From positions 25,148,177-25,212,176 of the forward strand of contig CM070596.1 of NCBI GenBank assembly GCA_036346395.1: a stretch of 64,000 nucleotides of DNA. The letters run 5' to 3'. Numbering within the stretch: position 1 is the stretch's first letter; each line of letters begins with the position of its first letter. Below are positions 1 to 11,830 of the stretch, piece by piece. The notes below the pieces were generated by a model, which did not search any database, had not been told where the DNA came from, and worked only from the letters and a program-made list of their open reading frames with translations. The translations under genes and the position numbers were made by a program. This DNA is from Hsuehochloa calcarea (Eukaryota > Streptophyta > Magnoliopsida > Poales > Poaceae).

Positions 1-1480
1 ACAACTACTTGGAACAAAAGAAAGTAAATGATCTCCATAAAATCCAACATCTACAAGATAAGTAATAACATTATGGTGTATATATTCTAGGAATAAACTC
101 TAATTCAATCCTAAAATCGCAGCAAGGCGTCATCTTCTCACCCTTTCACCAATGCTCTTTACCAGTAACTATTTAGCGTTTCTAGTGTTGGAAAAGAGAG
201 ATGAGCAATGGAAAAAATATTTTTACTCAATTCAAATGAGTAGAGAGGTATGAAATAGATGCTAGGATGGGTAAGAAAGAAAGGAATATATATTACTTAC
301 ATTTTGGCCAATCTTTTGCTAGTTTGAAAATATTCTTTGCAAATCAAAATCATAATACGTCCATTGCTATGGATTTAACCTACAGTTAGTATGGCTCTGA
401 TACCAACGCTGTAAGCCCACAAAATCGAATCCGTTTATAGTCAAGTGATTGCATCGGAGGCACAACACTAAACAAGTAACGAAAACGATTTTGAGTGCCC
501 GGATATGTGTCTTATGTTAGCTCTCAAGGATCAGTTGCTAACATGCACATATCCCAACACAACATTGCAATCACATCCATACTTTAACTTACAAGAATAA
601 TAGAATCGTTATTACAACATTATTAAATGGAACCTTAAGGTACAAGTTTACATAAGAGGGCCGACCAACCAAATTTAATTATAACCAATTAAATTGCAAC
701 GGAAGATTAATAAGGAAATAAAAGAGAAAAACCAAGTTGACATGCCCAAACCCACAAGTAACCTACTGTAATTAAAGTTGTAGCGTCTGTCATACTAAAA
801 CCCGATGTGAATGACTTCTCACCTGCATCATGGACAATCCGATTGAGTACAAAAATGTACTGGCAAGACTTACAAATAGCAACATATAATAAATGCATTC
901 AAGTGTCAAAGGAAGACTACTATACAAGGCAATTAGCAGCATAAAGCATGTTTTCCGTTGAGATAACCGATATAGATTCAAATTGCCATTTGTTAAACAT
1001 TTAGAAACATTATATATAATAGTAGGTATTACCAAATTCATGATCAACAATTATAGATACTCCAATTATAATCAACACATGAACTTCCTGTTCGTGATAA
1101 AATACATTTCTTAACAAATCAACATGTGAACTTCCCATTCGTGACAACATATAAGATTTGAACAATTCAACACATGAAAAATATTTTCAACCGTAACCCA
1201 AACCTAAATTCCCATAAGCTAAATATGCATGATTTCACCAAGTGATGTCCATAACCGAGGACATGGCTATTCGAATAGTTTGTTAAACTCTGCAGAGGTG
1301 AACAGCTGTCCCCACACAATATGAATAGTTTGTACTGTCATCATGCACTCTTACATAGGAGTGTTGCTGAGATATCATAACAAGGCTGTTGCAATGTCAT
1401 GTCCTAATTATCAAACCACCCAAGGAACAGATCCCATGGCAGGCTATCGGTCGCACTAGACCACGGGTGAACCTCGTTGT
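1..1480 (-). repeat. LTR-like repeat, diverged unit 1
   Basis: No coding region is recognisable. The stretch is AT-rich and resembles the next block: about 560-1000 matches about 1640-2050 with many substitutions. Shared landmarks are a GAGTACAAA-TGTACT-GCAAGACTTACAA string and a TGCATTCA-CAAAGGAAG-CTACTATAC string. A second shared landmark is TATTCGAATAGTTT at about 1268 and 2300. The minus strand is chosen because related copies to the right end in the complement of a TGTAACATCCC LTR start. It is probably an old Ty3/gypsy-type LTR or internal fragment; the family is not identified. Confidence 0.45.
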
Positions 1481-4046
1481 GTAAGTAAGTCCTCCGAGCA
1501 ACAATTCCACTGTGAGGACCCGAGGTATTTAACTTGTAATTCTTAACCATCCATTGGTCCTAGCATTACAAACCAAATATCCCACTTCAATGTATTGTAT
1601 ACCTCCCAGGAGCGATATGCATACACCGTTCACAAAACAATATCAACATCAATGCCATACAATTATATTACAATACCGTTGTCACAAAAGGTTACAACAA
1701 AGTCATCATACAACTTTAGTTTTCGTACATGCGGCCGACCGGCCAAATAGCAATAATAAAAGTTAAGTACGCAGCGGAAACATAGCCATAAGATGGCACC
1801 AAAAGAAGAGCCGACCGGTGTGCCCTTACCCACAAGGCAACCTGGCCGGAAACCTCCAAGATGGTCGCCGTCCTGAACGAAGTTATTCTCACAACAGTCG
1901 ATCCCTTGGGGATCAACCTCCTCTAAAATTTGCAGCAATCGGGTTGAGTACAAAGTTGTACTCGCAAGACTTACAAGCAAAAGAATATTTAGATGCATTC
2001 ATGTATCAAAGGAAGTCTACTATACTATGCAATTTTTAGTATAAATCAACATTTCATTTGAAGTACAAGTAGTAGATTGAAATGGCAAGTGAGCATATAT
2101 TTTTTATACTTTAAATAACAACAAGTAAACAATATTAGACAACATCTAAGCAAGAACAAGTGGTTGCCCCGCAGCTCACAAACACAGAGTGAGACCATTC
2201 TCAATACCACCCGAACCGGTTTTTAAGTTAAAAATCCAAAACGTTAAGCCTAACTCCTGCAAATACAATTCCAAGCGTGTCCATAACCTAGGACGAGGCT
2301 ATTCGAATAGTTTATACCCAAGACGGGCGTACCAATGTACCCACACACCAGACCGCCTCTTTTGCCACGCGATAAAGCACACTTCCTTAGATTTGCCGGC
2401 AAGGCTAAGCCCTACGAGACGTTTCTAATATAATGTATTAACTACGAGTCGCCTGTATGGATAGAAACACATACGTTGTGTCGGAGTAATTGTAAAGCCT
2501 CGGACAACTGCCCCTCATGAGTAAAGCCTTGGACAACTACGATGCACCTCGAGGTGGAGAACCTACCTGGAACTCCACCACTGCATACCCACAACAACAG
2601 AACATTTTTTTAACAGAACAACAACAGCCAACCTGCGACCCGGAGCTAACACATACCAAAGTACTAAGTCAAGAGAGGTCACATATTCCTCTGATGTGGT
2701 TAGCACGCAAATATGCTTGGTTTTGGTGAAATAAGATGTTCGGTCCTTGTTGACTGAGGCAAGACATCCACACACTCAACAACACACCATCCAACCACTT
2801 GCTCAAGTCCAAATCATTTTATTTACATTTTTAGTTTTCAAACTAACATAGCACATAGTGCTGGACATAGCATAATAAAATGATTTGTTTGATCAAGGTT
2901 ATCGACAAAGTCGATAATCGCCCAATTCTATCGGAATCTAAGCATGACTAAGCATTGACTCGCATAAACATGTATCGACTCTATAACATCCACCGAGCAC
3001 TAACATCAGCGGGAATATTAACTTAGGGCTAGTGGAAAGGGATAAACATTTGCTACAGTTCATGCATCTAATAGGAATAACTACCTCTAACGCAAAATAG
3101 TCATTCAAGTAGAACATGCATACATACAAGTTGCAAACAAGATATTTTGTAACGAAACTAATAGGATCAATATGATCAAAAGAGGGTTTGCTTGCCTTTC
3201 TGAAGATACCCAACTTGATGCTATAGAGGATCATAATTGCACTCGTTCGGACATTCGTAATCTAACGTTCGAATACGAAAAGCCAATATGAACTCATAAC
3301 ACCAAATATAACCAAAAATTACCATTTCTCCAACATGCATGAAAATTTAACAGTAGGTAGATTACGATTTGATATGAATTTAGATAAAAATATTATTTTA
3401 TTTGGAGGCTGTATGAATTTTCTATGAAATTTTAAATTTAAAATATTTTCTAGTATATAAAAATAATCATATTCCAAGTGCAATATTAAAATGAATTTTT
3501 CCAGAACAGTAACATGTCTAAAAATTATACCATATTAAAGTTCATTAAAAAATAAAAATTACCAAAATTAGTTTCACTGGATTTGGAGTTAAAATGAAAT
3601 AGTTATGCATTTTTGAAGTTAATTGATTTTTCAGTTCAACAATAATCATTTCAAAATTTATAAAAGTATTAATTTTTTTTCTTACCGAGCCGAATCTAGC
3701 CACAGTCACTGAAATGTGGGGTTCAGTGCATAGTATCATTTTTCATTTTGTTTTTTGATTTAAATGTTTCCTGACACGTGGGGCCCACGTGTCATACTCT
3801 CGGTCCACAGCACAGTGCATGGACAGAAGGTCTATGGGGTGGTTCACAGGGTGTACGACTGTGCACTTAACTCCCGGGCCCACATGTCAACCTCTATCAT
3901 AACCCGTCATTTAACCTCATTTTCTGTTCATGGGGTCCACATTTAAGCGACTCATAACTTTCCTTAAGACAGCCATTAATACAAACTCAATCATTAGCAG
4001 TTAATGACGCTGATTAGCCTTAATGGTGTTGCTACAGTGGGGGTTG
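1481..4046 (-). repeat. LTR-like repeat copy A, left part (interrupted by Copia)
   Basis: This is non-coding repetitive DNA. From about 2480 it runs parallel to copy B (16787-17633 plus 33512-34390). The shared strings include GCTTGCCTTT with a nearby GATGCTAT/GGTGCTAT, a CAGTAGGTAGATTA string at 3351 and 33548, and a GTGGGG-TCCAGTG-TAGT block at about 3716 and 34091. The repeat stops at 4046 where the Copia element and its GCGTA duplication begin, and resumes at 15120. Short open frames here have no recognisable domain. Confidence 0.55.
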
Positions 4047-4051
4047 GCGTA

Positions 4052-5936
4052 TGTGGATATCGTGAGGATATGTGCACGATCTCAGGATGATGAGTCAATT
4101 GGCAATGGCTTTGTTGGTTTGCAATTTGTCGCGTTTTCGGGTTTGCTCGAGTGTCGAGGACACGGCGGTCCGGCCGGCCAGTCGCGGTCCGACCGGCCCG
4201 ATGGGAAGGTCGGCCGGCGGTGCTTGCCGTCCGACCGCCAAAATGAAAAGTAGTTTTGAGGTGAGCCAAAAATAGGTTGTGTAGGCAAGTGATGGAGTCT
4301 CTGGATGTGGTCACATCATTTTGGAGCTCCAGTCAAAAGTTCTATTCGATTGAAATTTCGGAAGGTTTGAATTTCGAGTGAAATTTAGCTAAGTCTTTTC
4401 AGGCGGTCCGACCGCCGTTGTGGGATCGGTCCGACCGGCCTGGAATCGGTCAAACCGGCCTTGTGGGGCGGTCAGACCGGCGATGACTTGAGACTTGACC
4501 TTGTTGGCATTGAGTTGATTTGAATGTGTTTATTGTGTAAACTTCAATGCTTTATTGTTGCATATTGCATTGTGGAACTAACGTGGGTCAAGTTGTGAAG
4601 AACTTATTCCCGGAAACGGTTTGTTTGTCTATTCTTTGTGCGGTGGCTTGCGAGTCAACGGCGTCAGCGGTAAGGTGGATCGGGACTACGCTTGGAGAGC
4701 CGAGGTCGAGCGATCATGGATGCCAGGTGAGGTCGTGTGACTCAAGCATGGTGCAGAATGGGCAAGATGGATCGAACGGGTAGTTCGAGAGAAATTTGGT
4801 TGGATCAGGCGGTGCGGAAGTCGGTGCGAGTCTCTGGGAGATTCCGATGGGATTCAGACAAGAGAGGCTTGGCGACGTGATGAGAACCGCTGATCAACTA
4901 CACGTGGTGAAGCAGGCGATTGCTTCAATAGTATGTGTGTGTGGGTCCCATGTGTGAGTGGGTCCCAAAAGTGAAACCCTAGGCCTCTAGTATAAATAGA
5001 AAGGGGGGAGATGTAAAACCCCTAAGCATTCATTTGGCCCCCTTCTTCATTTTCTAGGGTTTGGAGGAGAGGAGAGAAGCTAGGGTTTGGAGAGATTGTG
5101 AGTGTGCTCTTGTGTGAGCTCTTGTCCTCCTTGTTGGAGAGGCTTTGTAAGCATCTAGTGTGTTCAATCAATCTTGTGATGCTTAATTGAAAGATCATTT
5201 GTCCCCTTTGTGTTCTTCTCTCTTTTGGATGATTTTGGTGCTTCCTTGATTCAAGGGTTTATGCTTGGTCTCTTGACCTATTTTATCTTGCTTTGATGTG
5301 TGGGAATACTCCTAGAGTTATCTAGATCATCAATCCCCACAAGCAAGTCTTGAATCAAGATTTTCATATTTCTAGGGTTTGTGCACTTCTTTTGTAAAAC
5401 CTTGAGAGATCGATTCTGCGAAGTGGATCTGAAGGATCGTCGCTAGAAATAGGTCTCTAATATCATTAGGGAGGTGTGCTCGAAATTTGGTCAAGTTTCA
5501 TTGGTTGAATCAAAAGTTGGATCAAATTTCGTTTTGGATTTGTGCTTGATTTTTCAGTACTGGACTGAACCGGTCTGACCGGTTTTATAACGGCGGTCCG
5601 ACCGCCTCGTTCGAACCTCTCGATCGCCGGTCGAACCGATATCCAACGGTCCGACCGCCGATTAATAGCTTGATCCGACCGTTCGTTGACCGTCGGTCAT
5701 ACCGCCCTTGGTAGCCGGTCAAACCGCCGGTGCCCATCCATAACAGTGAGTTCATTTCTCCACTTGTGTGTCGTGTGGTTGGCGGGGTTATCGAATTGAC
5801 ACAAGGCTTCCTTGTGCGGCGCCATCGATCTTCTTAGCTTTCATAGCTAAAGGAGTAAAGTTCGTGTTGAATTTGATTTAGGCGAGAAAGTTGAGAAAGC
5901 GCATATTCACCCCCTAGTCGCCTTTACGGTCCTACA
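4052..5936 (+). repeat. 5' LTR of the Copia element
   Basis: It starts TGTGGATATCG and ends GGTCCTACA, with TG...CA termini. It is about 1885 bp against 1880 bp for the 3' LTR at 13235-15114. Two clusters of short palindromic GGTCNGACCGG-like motifs lie at about 4165-4475 and 5565-5735. A TATA box lies at 4991. The two LTRs are closely similar over their length, but differences are concentrated at CAG/CTG sites. Confidence 0.95.
4991..4998 (+). promoter_or_regulatory. TATA box of the LTR promoter
   Basis: TATAAATA lies in a CTAGTATAAATAGAAAGGGG context and is repeated in the 3' LTR at 14163-14170. A related TATAAAATAG stands at about 40457 in a diverged LTR relative. By usual plant spacing, transcription would start about 30 bp downstream, making U3 about 0.95 kb. 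The start site itself is inferred. Confidence 0.7.
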
Positions 5937-5938
5937 AG

Positions 5939-5951
5939 TGGTATCGAGCGG
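5939..5951 (+). other. Primer-binding site for initiator Met-tRNA
   Basis: Two bases after the 5' LTR the sequence reads TGGTATCGAGCGG. The canonical plant site complementary to the initiator Met-tRNA 3' end begins TGGTATCAGAGC, so this copy lacks one A. It marks where minus-strand cDNA synthesis would be primed. Confidence 0.85.
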
Positions 5952-5987
5952 TTAGCTCTTCTCAGATCTTAACCGGTCTTTGGAGCC

Positions 5988-6960
5988 ATGGCGACTGACA
6001 AGTACTCAACCAAGCCATATATTTTTGATGGAGTTGACTTTGCATATTAGAAGGCTCGTATGCAAGCATATATCGAGGCTCAAGGGCACGCTATTTGGCT
6101 TAAGGTGAAAAACCCTTATGTCATGCCCGGTAGATGGCGATATGATCACTCGGATGTGGAGGCAACAAAGCAAGGCTCGAATTATTTGATCCAAGGCCTT
6201 AGTCGATCCGAGTTTGAGCGTGTTGCTCACTGCGGTGTCCGCTCATGAGATCCGCGGACTCTTTGTGACTATCACGAAGGGTCCACTGCGATCAAGGAAG
6301 TGAGGCAGAACCGACTCAAGAAAGTATACTCTAAGATCGAGCAAAGGCACGGTAAGTCTTTGGATGAGTGTGGGAAGATTTTCTAAGATTCTTCATGATC
6401 TCCGTATTTGTTGACTTAGTTTTTACGAGCGAAAATGCACGCCAACTGTTGGGTGCTCTTGATGTGAAGGTGCGGGAATGAAGATCACTTCCATCAATGA
6501 CAATCTTGTCATGAGTGAGCTTACCATGGATAAGCTTTACTCGAGGTTGAAGACGCATGAGATTGATTTTATCTCGCGTCTCCCAAAACAGTCGATGGCA
6601 TTAGTGGTCGACAAATCCAAGGGTTGTTCTTACGAGTCTCTTGATTGTAGCTCATCGGTTTTTCATTATCCGCTTTACATTCTTTAGCGATGAGCAACTT
6701 GAGAAATTGCCCGAGGATGACTTAGCCTCCGATCCACCAAATTCACAGAGCGTACAACAAGGTGAGGAATAGGAGGAGAAGTGGACCTATCACGTGTTTG
6801 AATGTGGTGAGCCAAACCACATTCGCTCCAGTGCCCCAAGCTAAAGGGCAAGGAGGAGAAGGAGACACGAAGACATCCTCGGAGAGGATGCAAAACCCAA
6901 GAAGACAAACTATCGGAAGTTTGTCAGCCGGGTCCTTGCCGCTCTAGAGAATGTAAACAT
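5988..6960 (+). pseudogene. Copia gag (capsid/nucleocapsid region), degenerate
   Basis: This would be the structural protein that packages element RNA. A start codon at 5988 opens M-A-T-D-K-Y-S-T-K-P, the usual start of grass Copia gag (UBN2/Retrotran_gag type), but a TAG at 6047 replaces the tryptophan expected in this family. Frame changes follow near 6240 and 6475. A nucleocapsid zinc knuckle is still visible near 6790-6835 as F-E-C-G-E-P-N-H-I-R-S, with its first and last cysteines missing as written. Several breaks, including ATTAG at 6045, ATCCGCGG near 6250 and GAATGAAG near 6477, lie where family members usually have a CTG. A diverged relative of this gag is at 36546. Confidence 0.8.
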
Positions 6961-7038
6961 GAGCGATGTGGACTCGGAAACGGAGGACGACGAGAGTGAC
7001 TCCCGTGGCAAGAAGAAGGCTCATGACTTCACAGGCAT

Positions 7039-8289
7039 GTGTTTCATGGCCAAGAAACGACCACGGCGACTCCTCCAACGATGAGGATCCTTTTAGTGAT
7101 CGATGAGGTATGCCCTTCTATTCTCGACATGAAAAGGGCTTTGGTGCTTGCTGAACAGAAATTGCATAAGCAAGTAAAAATGATTAAGAAGCAGGACATT
7201 ATGATTGATAATTTGAACCTAGAAGTTGTTAGGCTTAAATCCATTAATCCTGATGATATTTGTGATTCCTGCACTAGCTTGCTTAAAGATTTGACAAGCT
7301 TGAAATCTGCTCATTCCTCTGTTACTAATCAACTAAAAGATGCTCTCGATGAACTAGAATCACTCAAGTCTAGTTCTACTTGCCAAGATGCCATTTCACT
7401 TGATGTGACTGCCATGGAAGCTATTCCTTTAACTTGCTCGAACTGTGCTTTACTTGAATTAAAATTGGATAGCGCCCTGAAGGAATTGCAAAAATTTGAT
7501 GCTAGTCACACATGCTCTCATTGTAAGAATAATAGGATTAAGATGCAAGAGATGACTGAAATGGTGGTTTACTCTAGAGCTGCATCTTGTGAAAATTGTC
7601 CCAAGCTTACAATTGAGATTGAAGCTTTAAACAAGACTCTTGAAGAAAAAGCTAAAATTGAAAGAGCTATGTCTTTTACTGCTTCTAAGAAAGTCATTGA
7701 ATCTAACTCTTGTGTTTTGAATGCTGAAGTTGAAATCATGATTGGTCAGATTCAAGAGGCATTTAGAGTCAAGTTTAAGTAGCAGTTGAATAGGATTAAG
7801 AAATCCTATTGTGTGTCTTGTGAGGCCTTCAAAGTGGAAGTGGCCCTTCTTAAGAGTAAACGTGATGAGGTAATCAAGTCTAGCAAGTGCACTAGATGTA
7901 AGAGTCTAATTAAAGAGAATGATTACCTCAAGGTGACTCTTGAGAAGTTTTCGAGTGGGAAAAAGAAACTCAACATGATTCTTGATCAATCCAAGGTGAG
8001 CGTGAAAAATAGTGGTCTAGGTTTCAATCCCCTGGAACATTCTGAGAAAAACCCACCTAGGATTGCTAGAGTTGTGAAGAATGGTCTGTTTGAGCTAAAA
8101 CCTTCTAAACCATCCAGGGTTGTTTTTCAATCCGCTGGTTTTGCTCAAACTCTTTCTGGCAAGAAAGGTGTTTTTACTCCATCAGATGCACCCTCAAAGG
8201 TCGATACCATTGCACCTTCCGCAAGAAAGAAGGCCACACTGTTGAGTTCTGCTTTCGGAGAGCAAAACTTGAGAGAAAAGAGAGGATGA
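7039..8289 (+). pseudogene. Copia gag-pol linker: coiled coil with repeated CxxC motifs
   Basis: One frame is open from 7039 to 8289 except for a TAG at 7780. It is rich in Lys, Glu, Leu and Ser with heptad-like spacing, and carries C-x2-C pairs (CDSC, CSNC, CSHC, CENC, CVSC, CTRC) at about residues 75, 133, 159, 184, 258 and 284, counting through the stop. Similar coiled-coil extensions occur between gag and protease in large plant Copia polyproteins. The function is unknown; oligomerisation or metal binding is inference. A one-base frame change at 8286 leads into an Arg/Gly-rich stretch to about 8520. Confidence 0.7.
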
Positions 8290-8679
8290 GCGCCTTGAGA
8301 TCCATTAGAGGAGTCCCCTCTCCAGCTATAGTCTCTAGAGCTAGGCAGCCTGTTTATCGTACCACATATAGGCCTAGATTTGTAGAGAACTTTGTAGACT
8401 CTTTTGGTGGGTCTAGGCAGCATGTTGGATTAGGATATCGTGAGGAGAGACCACGGGTAGCACCTAGACAGGGGGAGTATCGATCTTTTGGTAGATCGTT
8501 TCGGAGAGGTCTAGGTGGTTCTCATGTGCATCCTTATGATTTTATTCCTGATCATATTTCTGCTTTTTTCTCTGCTTGCTCCCGGACATCGTGCTTCTCG
8601 ATCTTTGGATTCCTCGATCATTTATCACTAACTTGATCTTGAGGCACGGATGTTTTCTGATTGTGCTTTTTAGGTCCGT

Positions 8680-9294
8680 CGTGCGAGGAAGGAGGACATA
8701 TGGCTTGTTGACTCCGGGTGTTCTCGACATATGACCGGAGATTCTAGATGGTTCTCCTCCCTCACACGTGCATCCGGCAACGAATTGATTACCTTTGGGG
8801 ATGCTTTTACCGGGACCGTGACTGCAAAGGGCACTGTGCGCGTCAACGACAAGTTTATGCTTAAAGACGTCGCTTTGGTAAGTAAGCTGAGGTATAATCT
8901 TCTATCTGTTTCTCAGCTGCTTGATGAGGGTCTAGAAGTGAGGTTTAAGAGTGGTGAGTGTAGAGTTCTAGATTCCTCGGGTGAGCTTGTTTTTGAGATC
9001 TCCAGATTTGAGAAGATCTTCTGTGTAAATTTCAGTATTTCTTCAGTTTCCAGTCCTAGGTGTCTTGTAGCCTCTGATTCTCATGATCTTGTTTTGTGGC
9101 ATCGTAGACTTGGGCATATAGGTTTTGATCATTTATCTAGAGTCAGTTGCAAGGACTTGATTAGAGGTTTGCCTAGGCTGAAGGCTGTTAGAGATCTTGT
9201 ATGCTCGCCCTGTAGACATGGTAAGATGGTGTCTGCTTCCCACCCACCTCTTTCTTTGGTAATGGTGATGGACCGGGATGACTTCTTCACTTAG
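8680..9294 (+). pseudogene. Copia protease and GAG-pre-integrase region
   Basis: The aspartic protease active site reads W-L-V-D-S-G-C-S-R-H-M-T-G, with Asp-Ser-Gly at 8710-8718. It is followed by L-L-S-V-S-Q-L and, at 9088-9145, the GAG-pre-integrase histidine motif L-W-H-R-R-L-G-H. A C-x2-C pair (CSPC) near 9202 completes the integrase zinc-binding HHCC region. The frame then shifts near 9280, just before the H-L-D-T-V-G-P integrase segment. The protease would cut the Copia polyprotein during particle maturation. The break lies where a CAG-containing codon is expected. Confidence 0.85.
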
Positions 9295-9987
9295 ACACAG
9301 TTGGTCCTTCTAGAGTTCAGTCAGCTGGTGGGAAATGGTATGTGCTGGTGGCTGTGGATGATTACTGCAGGTATTCATGGGTTTATTTTCTCGCTTCTAA
9401 GGACGAAGCATTTGGATTCTTTAGAGATTTGGTCCTTAGACTTGCTGTTGATTTTCCTGGAGCTTTGAGAGCCATTAGGAGTGACAATGGGACAGAATTC
9501 AAGAATTCTTCTTTTTCTACCTTCTGCGCTGATAGGGGGATTGAGCATCAGTTTTCTTCTCCTAGAGTTCCCCGGCAGAATGGTGTTGTAGAAAGGAAGA
9601 ACAGGACCCTTGTAGAGATGGCTCGAACTATGTTAGATGAGCATTCTACTCCTAGGAGATTTTAATGAGGCGATCTCTACTGCTTGTTATATCTCCAATA
9701 GGGTTTTCTTGAGATCTGTGGTTGGGAAGACCTCTTATGAGCTTAGATTTGGTCATTCTCCTAAAGTCTCTCATTTCAAGATTTTTAGTTGCAAGTGCTT
9801 CATTCTTAAACATGGCAACCTTGATAAATTTGAGTCTAGATGTTTTGATGGCATATTTCTTGGATATCCTGCTCATTCGCATGGCTATCGTGTTTTTAAT
9901 GTTGACACTAACAAAACTGTTGAGGCTTGCGAAGTCACTTTTGATGAGGCTAGTCCTGGTACTAGACCCGATGCTACTGGTATCTGA
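9283..9987 (+). pseudogene. Copia integrase (rve core and C-terminal part)
   Basis: The integrase joins element cDNA to the chromosome. The D,D-35-E triad is readable: Asp in H-L-D-T-V-G-P (about 9286), Asp in R-S-D-N-G-T-E-F (about 9481) and Glu in N-G-V-V-E-R-K-N-R-T (about 9586). The frame breaks again near 9660, where a tryptophan-alanine segment is expected. The C-terminal part continues in another frame with F-L-G-Y-P-A-H-S-H-G-Y-R-V-F-N near 9856. About 9988-10360 is a damaged linker to RT. Confidence 0.88.
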
Positions 9988-10366
9988 GGATCACGAAATT
10001 CAAGAAAGCATCTTCGTCGATGATGACTCGAGGATGAGGAACCGAACCATCCTCCGATTACCTCGAGAGGGTGGAGAGCACGCTACTACTACTCGATTTG
10101 GTGGCGACCTCCTCCTATCCCCACCGACGATCCGAGTGGCTCTGTTCCTACCTCAACAACTCATGGGGTAGAGGCCATACGCACTGTGAGCACCTCTTCA
10201 TATTCAGCAACAACATCCACCTGAGCAGATGATTGCGGATCTTCAAGAGCGAGTCACTCGCTCCAGGTTTATTTCTCCTGATTCTCCTGCACACTCTGCT
10301 TTTGTCGCTTCTTTTGAACCCCGAGATATCACCCATGCTTTATCTGATGCCTCTTGAGTCAATGCC

Positions 10367-11191
10367 ATGCATGAAGAGCTTAAGAACTTTGAAAGAAACA
10401 AAGTCTGGACTTTAGTTGAGCGGCCTTCTGATTCTCATGTTATTGGAACAAAATGGGTTTTTAAAAATAACCAAAGTGAGGATGGGTTGGTTGTTCGCAA
10501 TAAGGCTAGACTCGTAGCTCAAGGTTATTCCCAGGTAGAAGGCTTAGACTTTGAAGAGACCTTTGCCCCTGTAGCTAGATTGGAAGTCATTCGCATTCTT
10601 TTAGCATTTGCAACATCCAAGGGTTTCAAGCTTTTTCAAATGGATGTTAAAAGTGCTTTCTGGAATGGTTTCATAGAAGAAGAGGTCTTTGTCAAGCAAC
10701 CTCCTGGTTTTGAAAATCAAAAATTTCCAAACCATGTTTTTAAACTCTCTAAAGCCCTGTATGGATTGAAACAAGCTCCTAGAGCTTGGTATGACAGGCT
10801 TAAGAGTTTCCTGCTTGAAAATGATTTCAAAATGGGAATGGTTGATAAAACCTTGTTCACTCTCAGGCATGGCAGTGATTTCTTGTTGGTTCAGATTTAT
10901 GTGGATGATATTATATTCGGTGGTTCTTCTCATACTTTGGTGTCCAGATTTTCAGATTCGATGAGCAGTGAGTTCAAGATGAGCATGATGAGAGAGTTGA
11001 CATTCTTCCTTGGTCTTCAAATCAAGCAACTGAAAGAAGGCACCTTCGTTCACCAGAGTAAGTATACAAAGGACCTTCTTGGCGCTTCAATATGGGAAGC
11101 GATGAGGCCAATGTCTACGCCATTGCTACAACCACCGTCTTTGGACCACGATGAGGATGGAGAGCCCGTGGACGGAAGGAGTACCGCATGA
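10367..11191 (+). pseudogene. Copia reverse transcriptase (RVT_2)
   Basis: This is the longest intact pol piece, about 274 aa. Family landmarks in order are K-W-V-F-K, A-R-L-V-A-Q-G-Y, E-T-F-A-P-V-A-R-L, Q-M-D-V-K-S-A-F, L-Y-G-L-K-Q-A-P-R-A-W-Y and the catalytic Y-V-D-D-I-I-F-G at about 10898-10921. The enzyme copies element RNA to cDNA in virus-like particles. The frame upstream is lost at a TGA near 10356, and downstream it drifts after about 11090, between RT and RNase H. Confidence 0.93.
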
Positions 11192-11379
11192 TATGATTGG
11201 CTCCTCCTCTATCTTACTACGAGGTAGGACAAACAATTTGCCGTATGTCTGTGCGCTCGCTTTCAGGCTTCCCCTCGTGCTTCTCATCGTCAAGCAGTAC
11301 GTCGTATCTTCAGGTATCTTCAAGATACTCTTGACTTTGGACTCTAGTATTCTTCTTCTTCTGCTCTCTCAATTCGAGC

Positions 11380-11830
11380 ATTTTCTGATGCTGATTTTGC
11401 GGGGTGTAGAGTGGATAGGAAGAGTACTTCTGGCACTTGTCATTTCTTGGGCACATCTCTTGTTTCTTGGTCTTCTAAAAAATAGTCTTCTGTTGCACAG
11501 TCCACAGCTGAGGCCGAGTATGTAGCTGCAGCCAGTGGTTGCTCTCAGGTTCTCTGGATTTTATCCACGCTGCGGGACTATGGGTTATCCTTGAGAAGTG
11601 TTCCTCTTTTCTGTGACAACACCTCTGCAATTAATATTGCCAAAAACCCAGTGCAACATTCCAGGACTAAACACATTGATATTCGATTTTATTTTCTGAG
11701 AGACCATGTTGAGAAGGGTGATGTTGTGCTCCACTTTGTAGAGTCAGAACAACAGCTTGCAAATATTTTCACTAAAGCTCTTGATTCTTCTCGTTTTGCT
11801 GCTTTGCGGGAGAGAGTTAGGGGTTATTAG
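11380..11830 (+). pseudogene. Copia RNase H domain and end of pol
   Basis: RNase H removes the RNA strand of the cDNA hybrid. Pieces in two frames are recognisable: the D-A-D-F-A-G-C start near 11390, the S-T-A-E-A-E-Y motif near 11505, and from 11591 F-C-D-N-T-S-A-I-N followed by K-H-I-D-I-R-F-Y-F-L-R-D-H and the I-F-T-K-A-L segment that usually ends Copia pol. The last stop is TAG at 11828-11830. A frame change lies between the S-S-K-K and E-A-E-Y segments. Confidence 0.88.
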
